Origin: Pseudomonas sp. M30-35
GTDB taxonomy: Bacteria > Pseudomonadota > Gammaproteobacteria > Pseudomonadales > Pseudomonadaceae
Assembly: GCF_002163625.1 (NCBI RefSeq)
Contig: NZ_CP020892.1
Location: forward strand, 2,356,001-2,420,000
Reading direction: 5' to 3'
Length of the DNA stretch: 64,000 bases
Each line of letters begins with the position of its first letter. Positions within the stretch are counted from its first letter, which is position 1. This document shows, piece by piece, positions 7,158 to 14,925 of the stretch. A model generated the notes under the pieces. It was given only the letters and a program-made list of their open reading frames with translations. It was not told where the DNA came from and did no database searches. Made by a program: the position numbers and the translations under genes.

Positions 7158-7486
7158 AGCAAGCGCCTCTTGGGCTGTATTTCAGGCGAGGGCTATGATC
7201 GAGACAATTCTGCACTTAAAACAGACTCAGTTTTTTAAATAAAATACAGATCAGATTGATCTTTGAGATGTTTTTGAATGCGCTGTATCAGGCTTTGCAG
7301 TGCGTCTATTTGATCTAAAGCAATAATTAGTACAGGTCACATTGTTTGTTAGAAACTGACCTGTTGTTTTTTATGGGTTCTGAGTCTGGTTAGCGCAGCG
7401 ATGCTGCGCCATAGTGGGTGTTTGGCTGCCAGTAATGTGTGTGCAGCTTGTTAGCTACCCAACGCATAACAAATGAGGAGAGAGCC
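7158..7486. other. Divergent intergenic region with an orphan terminator
   Basis: Two features are visible: an imperfect operator-like inverted repeat AGATCA-GAT-TGATCT (7248-7262) upstream of ccoG, and a plus-strand terminator at 7332-7372 with no annotated gene before it. The second raises the possibility of a small RNA or a leader attenuator for the lrgA-like gene. A canonical FNR box (TTGATnnnnATCAA) was looked for and not found. Confidence 0.5.
7332..7372 (+). terminator. Orphan intrinsic terminator
   Basis: ACAGGTCA and TGACCTGT arms with a 17-nt loop run into a T-rich tail (TGTTTTTT). No gene on the plus strand precedes it. Confidence 0.6.
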
Positions 7487-7852
7487 GTGTTATTAAGAGG
7501 CCTGACTTGGTTGGTGCTGTTCCAGATTGTCGGTGTGGTTATCAACCATGCATTGCTGCCAGCACTGCCGGGGGCGATTATCGGCTTGCTGCTGTTGTTG
7601 GTATTCCTGCTGGTTCGCGGCCGGGTAGATGAGCCACTCAACACTGCCGCCAATACATTACTGCAGTATTTACCACTGCTGCTGTTAGTGCCCGCAACAG
7701 GGATTATGACCAGCAGCCATGAGTTACTTGAAAACCTGATGCCGATTGCCGGGGCGCTGGTTTTATCTCTGCTGATAACCGTTCCGTTTTGCGGTTGGTT
7801 AATGCAAACCCTTGCCCGCAGAGTTGAACGGCGTTCGGCGGATAACTCATGA
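7487..7852 (+). CDS. CidA/LrgA family membrane protein
   Basis: A 121-residue holin-like membrane protein with four hydrophobic segments (for example LVLFQIVGVVINHALLPALP, then PGAIIGLLLLLVFLL). The family is linked to control of murein hydrolase activity, overflow metabolite transport and cell lysis in biofilms. GTG 7487 was chosen because GAGGAG lies 9 nt upstream and the protein then begins MLLRGLTW, as in relatives. A longer frame from 7439 has no ribosome binding site. The stop overlaps the lrgB-like start (ATGA), so the two are translationally coupled. Confidence 0.88.
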   Translation: MLLRGLTWLVLFQIVGVVINHALLPALPGAIIGLLLLLVFLLVRGRVDEPLNTAANTLLQYLPLLLLVPATGIMTSSHELLENLMPIAGALVLSLLITVPFCGWLMQTLARRVERRSADNS

Positions 7853-8583
7853 CGGGGGCATCGTCACAAAGCACCTGGCTGGTGGTTCAGCAACATCCAC
7901 TGTTCTCAATCGGCCTGACACTGATCGCTTTTCAGCTGGCACTTGCGCTGTACCGGCGTAGTGGTTGGTTGTTGCTCCAGCCGGTACTGGTCTCCATGCT
8001 GATTGTGGTGTCCACGCTGCTGCTCTTGGGTATCGACTACAACACCTACCGCCAAGGCGCCGCACCTATCGCGTTGTTGCTAGGCCCGGCGACGGTTGCA
8101 CTTGCCGTGCCCTTGTACCGCAACCTTAAGCGGATCCAACTGTTGTTCTGGCCGATAATCCTGACCATTACGGTTGGCGGTGTATTTACGTTGTTGTTAA
8201 CCCTGACGATTGCCCATCTTCTGGGGGCCGATCTGCAAATATTGATGACTTTGGCAACCAAGTCGGTAACCATGCCAATTGCCATGTTGGCAGCCGATCA
8301 AATCGGCGGAATTGCAGCATTGTCGGCTGTGTTTGTGATGATTACAGGTGTAATTGGCACCGCAATCGGCCCAACTATGCTGCGCTGGGTTGGGGTTGAT
8401 CATCCGGCGGCACGCGGCATGACTTACGGTATGAATGCTCATGCGATAGGCACCGCCAGAGCACTGGAAGAAGGCGAGGAGTGCGGGGCGTTCGCCGCGT
8501 TATCCATGAGCTTGCTCGGTGCTTTGACAGCTGTGTTTTTGCCGCTTTGTGCTGGCTTGCTGGTATGGCTTTACAGCAGTTGA
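7849..8583 (+). CDS. CidB/LrgB family membrane protein
   Basis: A 244-residue polytopic membrane protein, the usual partner of the CidA/LrgA protein upstream. It has about seven hydrophobic spans, and the family-typical TLATKSVTMPIAM and GMNAHAIGTARALEE motifs are present. It is coupled to the upstream gene by a 4-nt ATGA overlap and followed by a strong bidirectional terminator. Its likely role is in autolysis control or export of short organic acids or glycolate-like compounds. The sequence does not distinguish between these. Confidence 0.9.
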   Translation: MTGASSQSTWLVVQQHPLFSIGLTLIAFQLALALYRRSGWLLLQPVLVSMLIVVSTLLLLGIDYNTYRQGAAPIALLLGPATVALAVPLYRNLKRIQLLFWPIILTITVGGVFTLLLTLTIAHLLGADLQILMTLATKSVTMPIAMLAADQIGGIAALSAVFVMITGVIGTAIGPTMLRWVGVDHPAARGMTYGMNAHAIGTARALEEGEECGAFAALSMSLLGALTAVFLPLCAGLLVWLYSS

Positions 8584-8921
8584 GAGGCATGCGGCCAATG
8601 TGGCCCATGAGCAGGAAGAGAGAAGCTAGTTAGCAAAAAGCCCGCCGAAGCGGGCTTTTTGCTGATGGGGCTGATCCTTCAGCTGATTTGATAATACATC
8701 TTATGTGTGAAGATTTCGTGAAGGAATAGACAAAAAGTAAACAAACATGGAACTTTTTGCCATTACTACGCTATCAGTGGCTGACCCCATCGGCCGATGG
8801 GCATTCGACCCCTGTCATCAGGCCTTACAAGCCTTTTATTGTCATGACATCGACATTATTCGGTCACAGGCTTGCCATTGAAACTCGCTCAAATCGTCGT
8901 AACTCTTTAGGAGAAAAGACG
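8584..8921. other. Region before ugd: terminator and probable promoter
   Basis: This stretch holds the lrgB terminator (8632-8663) and about 250 bp of leader before ugd. An upstream in-frame extension of ugd from 8757 lacks similarity to the family and is not a gene. Confidence 0.5.
8632..8663. terminator. Bidirectional terminator after the lrgB-like gene
   Basis: AGCAAAAAGCCCGC and its exact inverse enclose a CGAA tetraloop, with A- and T-runs on the two sides. Confidence 0.93.
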
Positions 8922-10283
8922 ATGCGAATTTGCGTAATCGGAGCTGGGTATGTGGGCTTGGTTTCAGCGGCGTGTTTTGCTGAGATGGGCAACCGTGTCA
9001 TCTGTATAGAGCGTGACAGCGATCGTTTTAAAAAGCTCAGTCAGGGGCAGGTACCCATTTATGAGCCAGGCCTTGAGCAGATGATCAGTTGTCACTTAGA
9101 TAACGGCCAGTTGAGCTTTACCCAGGATTTCGCAGAGGGTATCAATCAGGCGGAGGTGATCTTTATCGCGGTGGGAACACCAAGCGGCGAAGACGGTTCG
9201 GCTGATCTATCGCATGTGCTACATGTCGCCGATGAGCTGGGCAGGCATATTCAACAGCGCTGTTTGGTCGTCGATAAATCGACTGTTCCGGTCGGTACTG
9301 GCGAGCGTGTTGCGCAGCGTATCAACAAGCAATTGGCGGCTCGCAATAAGAAATTTCAGGTGAATGTGGCGAGCAACCCTGAATTTCTAAAAGAGGGGGC
9401 GGCGCTGGATGATTTTATGCGCCCAGACCGGGTAATCATCGGTTGCGATGATGTCCAAGACACCGAAATGCTGCGCCGCTTATACGCACCGTTTATCCGT
9501 AATCACGAACGCTTGCTGTGTATGAGCGTGCGCGCAGCCGAGTTCAGTAAATATGCGGCTAATGCATTCCTGGCCACTAAAATATCCCTGATCAATGAAA
9601 TGGCTGGGCTTTGTGCACGGTTAGGCGTTGATATTGAAGAAGTGCGCCGGGGCATTGGCAGTGATAAACGTATTGGTACGCACTTTATTTATGCGGGGTG
9701 TGGGTATGGAGGCTCTTGCTTCCCGAAGGATGTCCGCGCTCTTATTCGCACCGCTGAGCAAGAGGGTATCGAACCCGGTATTTTGCGCGCGGTAGAGGCT
9801 CGCAATGCATTACAGAAGACCTTGCTGTTCCAGGCTTTGCGCGAACACTTTTCGGGGTTTATGCAAGGCCGGGTCGTGGCTATCTGGGGATTATCTTTCA
9901 AGCCCGGCACCGATGATCTACGTGAGGCGTCTAGCCTGGTGCTGATTGATGCGTTGTTGGCGGCGGGTGTGACTGTGCAAGCCTGTGACCCGGTTGCAAC
10001 CGCTGCAGTGGCCGCGCGCTACCCAATGGAACTGCAACGTGGTCAGCTAAGTCTAAGTACATCACCCTATGATGCAGCGCAAGGCGCTGACGCGCTGGTT
10101 TTGGTCACTGAATGGAAGCAGTTTCGTCAGCCAGATTTCACTCGAATTCGCGGTATGATGCGCATGCCCGTGCTGTTCGATGGACGAAATATCTACGACG
10201 CCAAGCAACTTGCAGAACTGGGGTTTTTATATCGCGGCATTGGCAGACCGCAGCATGGCGGTTGTATGGTGAGTGCGGCCTGA
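8922..10283 (+). CDS. ugd: UDP-glucose 6-dehydrogenase
   Basis: A 453-residue cytoplasmic enzyme that oxidises UDP-glucose to UDP-glucuronate with NAD, feeding polysaccharide or lipid A-modifying pathways. The N-terminal Rossmann fold begins at the start (ICVIGAGYVGLVSA). The central helical domain has NPEFLKEGAA. The catalytic cysteine is Cys266 in GGSCFPKD. The C-terminal UDP-binding domain follows, with SFKPGTDDLREA. ATG 8922 has TAGGAG at a good distance, whereas the frame extends upstream without similarity. galU follows after 39 nt, so the two probably form an operon that makes and consumes UDP-glucose. Confidence 0.95.
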   Translation: MRICVIGAGYVGLVSAACFAEMGNRVICIERDSDRFKKLSQGQVPIYEPGLEQMISCHLDNGQLSFTQDFAEGINQAEVIFIAVGTPSGEDGSADLSHVLHVADELGRHIQQRCLVVDKSTVPVGTGERVAQRINKQLAARNKKFQVNVASNPEFLKEGAALDDFMRPDRVIIGCDDVQDTEMLRRLYAPFIRNHERLLCMSVRAAEFSKYAANAFLATKISLINEMAGLCARLGVDIEEVRRGIGSDKRIGTHFIYAGCGYGGSCFPKDVRALIRTAEQEGIEPGILRAVEARNALQKTLLFQALREHFSGFMQGRVVAIWGLSFKPGTDDLREASSLVLIDALLAAGVTVQACDPVATAAVAARYPMELQRGQLSLSTSPYDAAQGADALVLVTEWKQFRQPDFTRIRGMMRMPVLFDGRNIYDAKQLAELGFLYRGIGRPQHGGCMVSAA

Positions 10284-10322
10284 TAGACTAAAGTGCTTTC
10301 AAACAACTTCCATAGGAGTCCC

Positions 10323-11162
10323 ATGATTAAGAAATGCTTGTTCCCTGCAGCCGGTTACGGCACACGTTTCCTCCCGGCCACCAAAGCGATGCCCAAGGAA
10401 ATGTTGCCGATCGTGAACAAGCCGCTGATCCAGTACGGCGTTGAAGAGGCGCTTGATGCTGGCTTATCAGAAATTGCAATGGTTACAGGACGCGGTAAGC
10501 GTTCGCTCGAAGATCACTTCGACATTAGCTACGAGCTTGAGCACCAAATCCGCGATACCGACAAAGAAAAATATTTGGTCGGTATTCGTCGTTTGATCGA
10601 TGAGTGCACTTTCTCGTACACCCGCCAAGTTGAAATGAAAGGCCTTGGCCACGCGATCCTCAGCGGCCGTCCACTGATTGGCGATGAACCATTCGCCGTG
10701 GTTCTGGCTGATGACTTGTGCCTCAATCTCGAAGGCGACGGCGTTCTTGCGCAGATGGTCAAGCTATACAACCAGTTCCGTTGCTCGATCGTCGCCATTC
10801 AGGAAGTGCCTGAAGATGAAGTGCACAAATATGGCGTAATTGCGGGTGAAATGATCCGCGACGACATCTACCGCGTAAACAGCATGGTAGAAAAACCGAA
10901 GAAAGAAGATGCACCCACCAACATGGCTATCATCGGTCGTTATATCCTGACTCCCGATATTTTCGACCTGATCGAACAAACCGAACCGGGCAAAGGGGGG
11001 GAAATTCAGATCACCGACGCGCTGATGAAACAGGCTCAAAACGGTTGTGTACTGGCCTATAAATTCAAAGGCCAGCGGTTCGATTGTGGTGGTGCAGAAG
11101 GCTATATTGAAGCCACTAACTTCTGCTTTGAACACCTTTACAAGACGGGTAAGTCTAAATAA
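10323..11162 (+). CDS. galU: UTP-glucose-1-phosphate uridylyltransferase
   Basis: A 279-residue nucleotidyltransferase that makes UDP-glucose from glucose-1-phosphate and UTP. It has the N-terminal signature FPAAGYGTRFLPATKAMPKE, the VLADDLCLN metal/nucleotide site, and the substrate motif VEKPKKEDAP. ATG 10323 is preceded by TAGGAG. An in-frame start at 10293 is less likely. It lies downstream of ugd, and a strong terminator follows. Confidence 0.96.
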   Translation: MIKKCLFPAAGYGTRFLPATKAMPKEMLPIVNKPLIQYGVEEALDAGLSEIAMVTGRGKRSLEDHFDISYELEHQIRDTDKEKYLVGIRRLIDECTFSYTRQVEMKGLGHAILSGRPLIGDEPFAVVLADDLCLNLEGDGVLAQMVKLYNQFRCSIVAIQEVPEDEVHKYGVIAGEMIRDDIYRVNSMVEKPKKEDAPTNMAIIGRYILTPDIFDLIEQTEPGKGGEIQITDALMKQAQNGCVLAYKFKGQRFDCGGAEGYIEATNFCFEHLYKTGKSK

Positions 11163-11195
11163 TTTGCAGCGCTCTATTGTAGATTAGCCCTGTGT

Positions 11196-11231
11196 AAAAA
11201 GCCTTTGTTGCTCAAGCTGCAAAGGCTTTTT
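11196..11231. terminator. Bidirectional terminator after galU
   Basis: AAAAAGCCTTTG and CAAAGGCTTTTT arms with a 12-nt loop serve galU and the convergent VOC-fold gene. Confidence 0.9.
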
Positions 11232-11236
11232 TATGC

Positions 11237-11659
11237 TCAAGGTATTGGCATCTGTTCTGAACCCGGGCCCAACGGCTGACCGTAACTGAACTCAATGTAG
11301 TTACCACCCGGATCAACCACTCCACAGTAATAACCAACCGGATAAGGCTCATCACGCGGCTCCCAAATCAGGCAGCCTGCGGCACGTGCCTTGTTGGCGA
11401 GTGCATCGACCTGCTCACGACTTTCAACGGCGAAGCCAAAGTGCGAGTAATCGGTTGTGGCCAAGTGGCGTTTCTGGCCACCGGGCATCATGACTAAAAT
11501 AAACTGGTGTTCTTTGCCGGGCTCGGCCATCCAAACGATGCGCGAACCTTTGCCTGCTCGCTGGTGGATGACGTGCATGGCGCAAAACTCGCGATAGAAC
11601 TCGATGCATGGGTCCAAGTCAGGAACATGCAAGGCAATATGGGTAAGGGTCGGGCGCAT
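11237..11659 (-). CDS. Glyoxalase/VOC-fold protein
   Basis: A 140-residue protein of the vicinal oxygen chelate superfamily, a single domain of paired beta-alpha-beta-beta-beta units. Metal-ligand candidates are the early His in THIALHV, the His in HFGFAVES and the C-terminal Glu in GNYIEFSYG, as in glyoxalase I-type enzymes. The substrate is not evident. ATG 11659 has GGAGG six bases upstream on the minus strand. The frame continues to 11710 but those residues are not family-like. It sits divergently beside gor, as in P. aeruginosa as far as I recall, so a thiol or aldehyde-detoxifying role is plausible. Confidence 0.85.
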   Translation of the reverse strand: MRPTLTHIALHVPDLDPCIEFYREFCAMHVIHQRAGKGSRIVWMAEPGKEHQFILVMMPGGQKRHLATTDYSHFGFAVESREQVDALANKARAAGCLIWEPRDEPYPVGYYCGVVDPGGNYIEFSYGQPLGPGSEQMPIP

Positions 11660-11746
11660 ATAAAACCTCCGTATGTTAAAGATAGGTGCTTGCGGCGGTT
11701 TTGCTGACATCTGGGTTATGATTGAGCCTTCATCAGGAGGATAAGC

Positions 11747-13105
11747 ATGACTTACGATTTCGATCTGTTTGTGATCGGTGCGGGTTCCGGCGGCGTCCGT
11801 GCAGCGCGATTTTCAGCGGGCTACGGCGCCAAAGTAGCGGTTGCTGAAAGCCGTTATCTGGGAGGCACCTGCGTAAACGTAGGTTGTGTACCTAAGAAGT
11901 TGTTGGTCTATGGTGCCCATCTTGCTGATGAGTTTGAACAGGCCAAGGGCTTTGGTTGGAGTGTCGACAAGCCGTCTTTTGACTGGCCAACCCTGATCAA
12001 CAACAAAAATACAGAAATCAATCGTCTTAACGGGGTTTACCGCAACCTCTTGGTCAACAGTGGCGTCACGCTGCTCGAAGGGCATGCGCGCATGCTTGAT
12101 GACCATCATGTCGAGTTGGACGGCAAGCGCTATAGCGCTAAAAATATTCTGATTGCCACTGGTGGATGGCCGAGCATTCCTGAAGTTCCAGGACATGAGC
12201 ACGCCATTGGTTCCAATGAAGTGTTCTTCCTCGATCAGTTGCCTAAGCGCGTTATTGTCGTCGGTGGTGGCTATATTGCGGTTGAGTTCGCGTCTATCTT
12301 CAATGGCATGGGCGCACAAACTACTCAGTTATACCGCGGCGAGCTGTTTTTGCGCGGCTTCGATGGCGCAGTGCGCAAGCATTTGCAAGAAGAGCTGACC
12401 AAGAGCGGTATCGACCTGCAGTTCAATGCTGATATCAAGCAGATTGAAAAGCAGTTGGATGGCAGTCTGTCGGTCACCTTGAATGACGGACGTACTTTAG
12501 AAACCGACTGCGTGTTCTACGCCACCGGCCGACGTCCGATGCTGGATAATCTTGGCCTTGAGAACACCTCGGTCAAGCTCAATAAAGATGGTTATATCGA
12601 AGTTGATGAACACTACAAGACCACCGCACAGTCAGTGTTTGCAATTGGCGATGTGATTGGTCGGGTGCAACTCACGCCCGTGGCTCTATCTGAAGGTATG
12701 GCCGTTGCACGTCAGCTGTTTAAGGCCGACGAATACCGCAGCGTTGATTATCAGATGATTCCAACGGCGGTGTTCAGCCTGCCGAATATCGGCACCGTCG
12801 GCATGACCGAAGAGCAAGCGCGCGAAGCGGGGCACAGTCTCAAAATCTACGAAAGCCGCTTTAAACCGATGAAGCTGTCTTTGGGTGATTCGACAGAACG
12901 TACCCTGATGAAGCTGGTGGTCGATGCAGACTCTGATCGTGTGCTCGGCTGTCACATGGTGGGGCCAGATGCGGGTGAAATCATTCAAGGCTTGGCTGTT
13001 GCGCTTAAAGCGGGCGCCACAAAAGCCATCTTCGATGACACTATTGGCGTTCATCCAACGGCGGCTGAAGAGTTCGTCACCATGCGCACACCTGTCACTG
13101 AGTAA
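11747..13105 (+). CDS. gor: Glutathione-disulfide reductase
   Basis: A 452-residue flavoprotein disulfide reductase that keeps glutathione reduced using NADPH. Motifs in order: FAD site [14 protein letters not shown] (8-21), redox pair CVNVGC (Cys42, Cys47), NADPH site [12 protein letters not shown], second FAD motif [14 protein letters not shown], and the active-site base in [11 protein letters not shown] near the C-terminus. ATG 11747 follows a strong AGGAGG site. The start is close to, and divergent from, the VOC-fold gene. The next two genes follow with very short gaps and may be cotranscribed. Confidence 0.96.
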   Translation: MTYDFDLFVIGAGSGGVRAARFSAGYGAKVAVAESRYLGGTCVNVGCVPKKLLVYGAHLADEFEQAKGFGWSVDKPSFDWPTLINNKNTEINRLNGVYRNLLVNSGVTLLEGHARMLDDHHVELDGKRYSAKNILIATGGWPSIPEVPGHEHAIGSNEVFFLDQLPKRVIVVGGGYIAVEFASIFNGMGAQTTQLYRGELFLRGFDGAVRKHLQEELTKSGIDLQFNADIKQIEKQLDGSLSVTLNDGRTLETDCVFYATGRRPMLDNLGLENTSVKLNKDGYIEVDEHYKTTAQSVFAIGDVIGRVQLTPVALSEGMAVARQLFKADEYRSVDYQMIPTAVFSLPNIGTVGMTEEQAREAGHSLKIYESRFKPMKLSLGDSTERTLMKLVVDADSDRVLGCHMVGPDAGEIIQGLAVALKAGATKAIFDDTIGVHPTAAEEFVTMRTPVTE

Positions 13106-13113
13106 TTAATGCA

Positions 13114-13743
13114 ATGAGCATGGCGCAGTTATTTTATGCGGCTGATCTGTTCGGGGTGGCTGTGTTTGCTATCACCGGAGCGCTGATGGCCGGGCGCAAG
13201 TCGATGGACTTGTTCGGTGTATTGGTGATCGCAATCATCACGGCCTTGGGCGGCGGCACTTTGCGTGACGTCATCCTGGGCAACCACCCGGTCAGTTGGA
13301 TACGCGATGACACTTACATTCTAGTGGCGTCGATCGCTGCGGTTGGCACGGTGATTTGGGTCAGGCTGACTCAGCCTATTCACGAAAAGGGCCTGCTGAT
13401 TGCCGACGCATTCGGTCTGGCGGTGTTCACCGTTTATGGCACGGAAGTGGCGCTGCAGCATGATCTTCAGCTCAGTACGGCAGTGATCATGGGAGTCATT
13501 ACCGGAGTTGCTGGTGGGGTGATGCGCGACATTATCTGCAATGAGATACCGCTGATTTTCAAAAAAGAGATCTACGCGACTGCGTGCATTGCAGGCGCCT
13601 TGATGTTTATTGCGCTCAGGGAGTTGGCCACACCTCCATGGCTCGATACGGGGGTAGCCATGCTTACGGTATTGGCTACGCGTCTTGCAGCCATTCGTTG
13701 GCATTTTTCTTTGCCGAGATTCCATCTGCTGGATAGGGATTAA
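13114..13743 (+). CDS. TRIC-type/UPF0126 membrane protein
   Basis: A 209-residue membrane protein with about seven hydrophobic spans in two internal repeats. Each repeat carries a glycine-rich motif (GGGTLRDVILGN and GGVMRDIICNE). This is the YicG/UPF0126 family, relatives of trimeric intracellular cation channels. It starts 8 nt after gor and its stop nearly meets the next start, which suggests one transcript. A role in potassium or other monovalent cation flux comes from the family, not from this sequence. Confidence 0.88.
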   Translation: MSMAQLFYAADLFGVAVFAITGALMAGRKSMDLFGVLVIAIITALGGGTLRDVILGNHPVSWIRDDTYILVASIAAVGTVIWVRLTQPIHEKGLLIADAFGLAVFTVYGTEVALQHDLQLSTAVIMGVITGVAGGVMRDIICNEIPLIFKKEIYATACIAGALMFIALRELATPPWLDTGVAMLTVLATRLAAIRWHFSLPRFHLLDRD

Positions 13744-13745
13744 CC

Positions 13746-14123
13746 GTGATTGAACGCCTCGATCATCTGGTCTTTACCGTTGCAAACATCGATAAAACAG
13801 TAGATTTCTATACGCGCGTATTGGCTATGCGGCATGAAACCTTCGGTGAGGGGAGAAGTGCATTAGTCTTCGGCCAACAGAAATTTAACCTGCATGAGCA
13901 GGGTAAAGAATTTGAGCCCAAGGCTAAGCAGCCGACGCCGGGCGCGATTGACTTGTGCTTAATTACCGACTGGCCAACCGATAAAGTATTGGCGCATCTG
14001 GCAGAGCAGGGCGTGGCGGTCACTGAAGGTCCAGTTAAACGCACAGGCGCAACTGGGCCAATTGAATCGGTCTATTTTCGCGACCCTGACGATAATTTGA
14101 TCGAAGTCAGTCATTACCTCTAA
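13746..14123 (+). CDS. VOC-fold protein (glyoxalase-like)
   Basis: A 125-residue single-domain VOC protein. It begins with the typical LDHLVFTVANIDKTVDFYTR, has an internal IDLCLIT strand, and ends with DPDDNLIEVSHYL, giving His and Glu metal-ligand candidates. GTG 13746 lies 2 nt after the stop of the upstream membrane protein. It is a different subfamily from the VOC protein at 11237. No substrate can be proposed from the sequence. A large hairpin follows. Confidence 0.88.
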   Translation: MIERLDHLVFTVANIDKTVDFYTRVLAMRHETFGEGRSALVFGQQKFNLHEQGKEFEPKAKQPTPGAIDLCLITDWPTDKVLAHLAEQGVAVTEGPVKRTGATGPIESVYFRDPDDNLIEVSHYL

Positions 14124-14141
14124 GCGCAGCTTGTAAAGGTT

Positions 14142-14170
14142 ATTCTGGCGCCTGAATCAGGCGCCAGAAT
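14142..14170. terminator. Perfect 14-bp hairpin between convergent genes
   Basis: ATTCTGGCGCCTGA and its exact inverse are separated by one base, between two convergent stop codons. There is no T-tract, so it may be a terminator of the stem type or an mRNA-stabilising element. Confidence 0.6.
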
Positions 14171-14179
14171 CTTCATCGG

Positions 14180-14908
14180 CTACTCGTGATGAGGCTCGCC
14201 GACAAAGGTCAGTGAAGTGAATAATCCCTGTTCGGTAATGTCAGGATTGTTGGCGACTGGCACTACAGTCTGTGCAGAGATTACGTTTAATCCCTCATTT
14301 CTCACGATGACTTGCGCGCGACCTTGAGCGTCGGTTTCAGCGCTGACTTCATCTGGCGCACTGCGGTAATCACCAATCAGCTTGATCCCGGCTAATGGCT
14401 TGCCATTAAGTTTGACGATCACTGGCAGCGGCTTACCAGGGCCGACTGTAAGCGGGTCAACCTGCGGCACAATCACCAGCTTTAAACGATCAAGTTTCGG
14501 CAGTTTGGCGCCTTCGTGGTAGATCGCCAGGCTGTATTTAAATGTCTGTAGTGAAGCAATAGCCCCCGGCACTTTTGAGCGGCCTTGATTGATCCATTGT
14601 TTGTCTGCAGTTTGCGACCACATGCCATTATCCAGTGCCACAGCCATTACTGCCGGTGGGCTCAACGGCTGCAGGCGGGCGTGATCACTCAGCCGTTCAA
14701 CGGTAACCGGAATCATTTTGCCGTTTAGGTTGTAAGCCCAGGCGCCGCTGATCTTGCTCGCTTTAAAAGCGTTATCTTCAGCTCCATGACCATAGATGAC
14801 CTCTATATTGCCGCGACGTTGTTCGGTCCATAAGCCATGAGCAATGGCCTCACTGGCGAAGATCAAACCGAACAATGAAAGTGATACGGCTGTGAGTTTG
14901 CGATGCAT
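14180..14908 (-). CDS. DUF4198 periplasmic protein
   Basis: A 242-residue exported protein. It has an N-terminal signal peptide (LTAVSLSLFGLIFASEAIAH, cleavage probably after AIA), then HGLW and the metal-facing HGAE segment. The C-terminal half is Ig-like with a GKPLPVIVKLNGKPLAG strand pair. The DUF4198 family is often next to metal or siderophore uptake genes. Here it starts 17 nt after a TonB-dependent receptor and is surely its operon partner. It could bind the imported metal or complex in the periplasm, which is an inference from context. AAGGA precedes the ATG. Confidence 0.82.
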   Translation of the reverse strand: MHRKLTAVSLSLFGLIFASEAIAHGLWTEQRRGNIEVIYGHGAEDNAFKASKISGAWAYNLNGKMIPVTVERLSDHARLQPLSPPAVMAVALDNGMWSQTADKQWINQGRSKVPGAIASLQTFKYSLAIYHEGAKLPKLDRLKLVIVPQVDPLTVGPGKPLPVIVKLNGKPLAGIKLIGDYRSAPDEVSAETDAQGRAQVIVRNEGLNVISAQTVVPVANNPDITEQGLFTSLTFVGEPHHE

Positions 14909-14925
14909 GTGAAATCCTTAAATGG

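Noticed and set aside
7158..7300. FNR box expected before ccoG
   Set aside because: No TTGAT-n4-ATCAA match was found. The AGATCA/TGATCT repeat does not fit the consensus.
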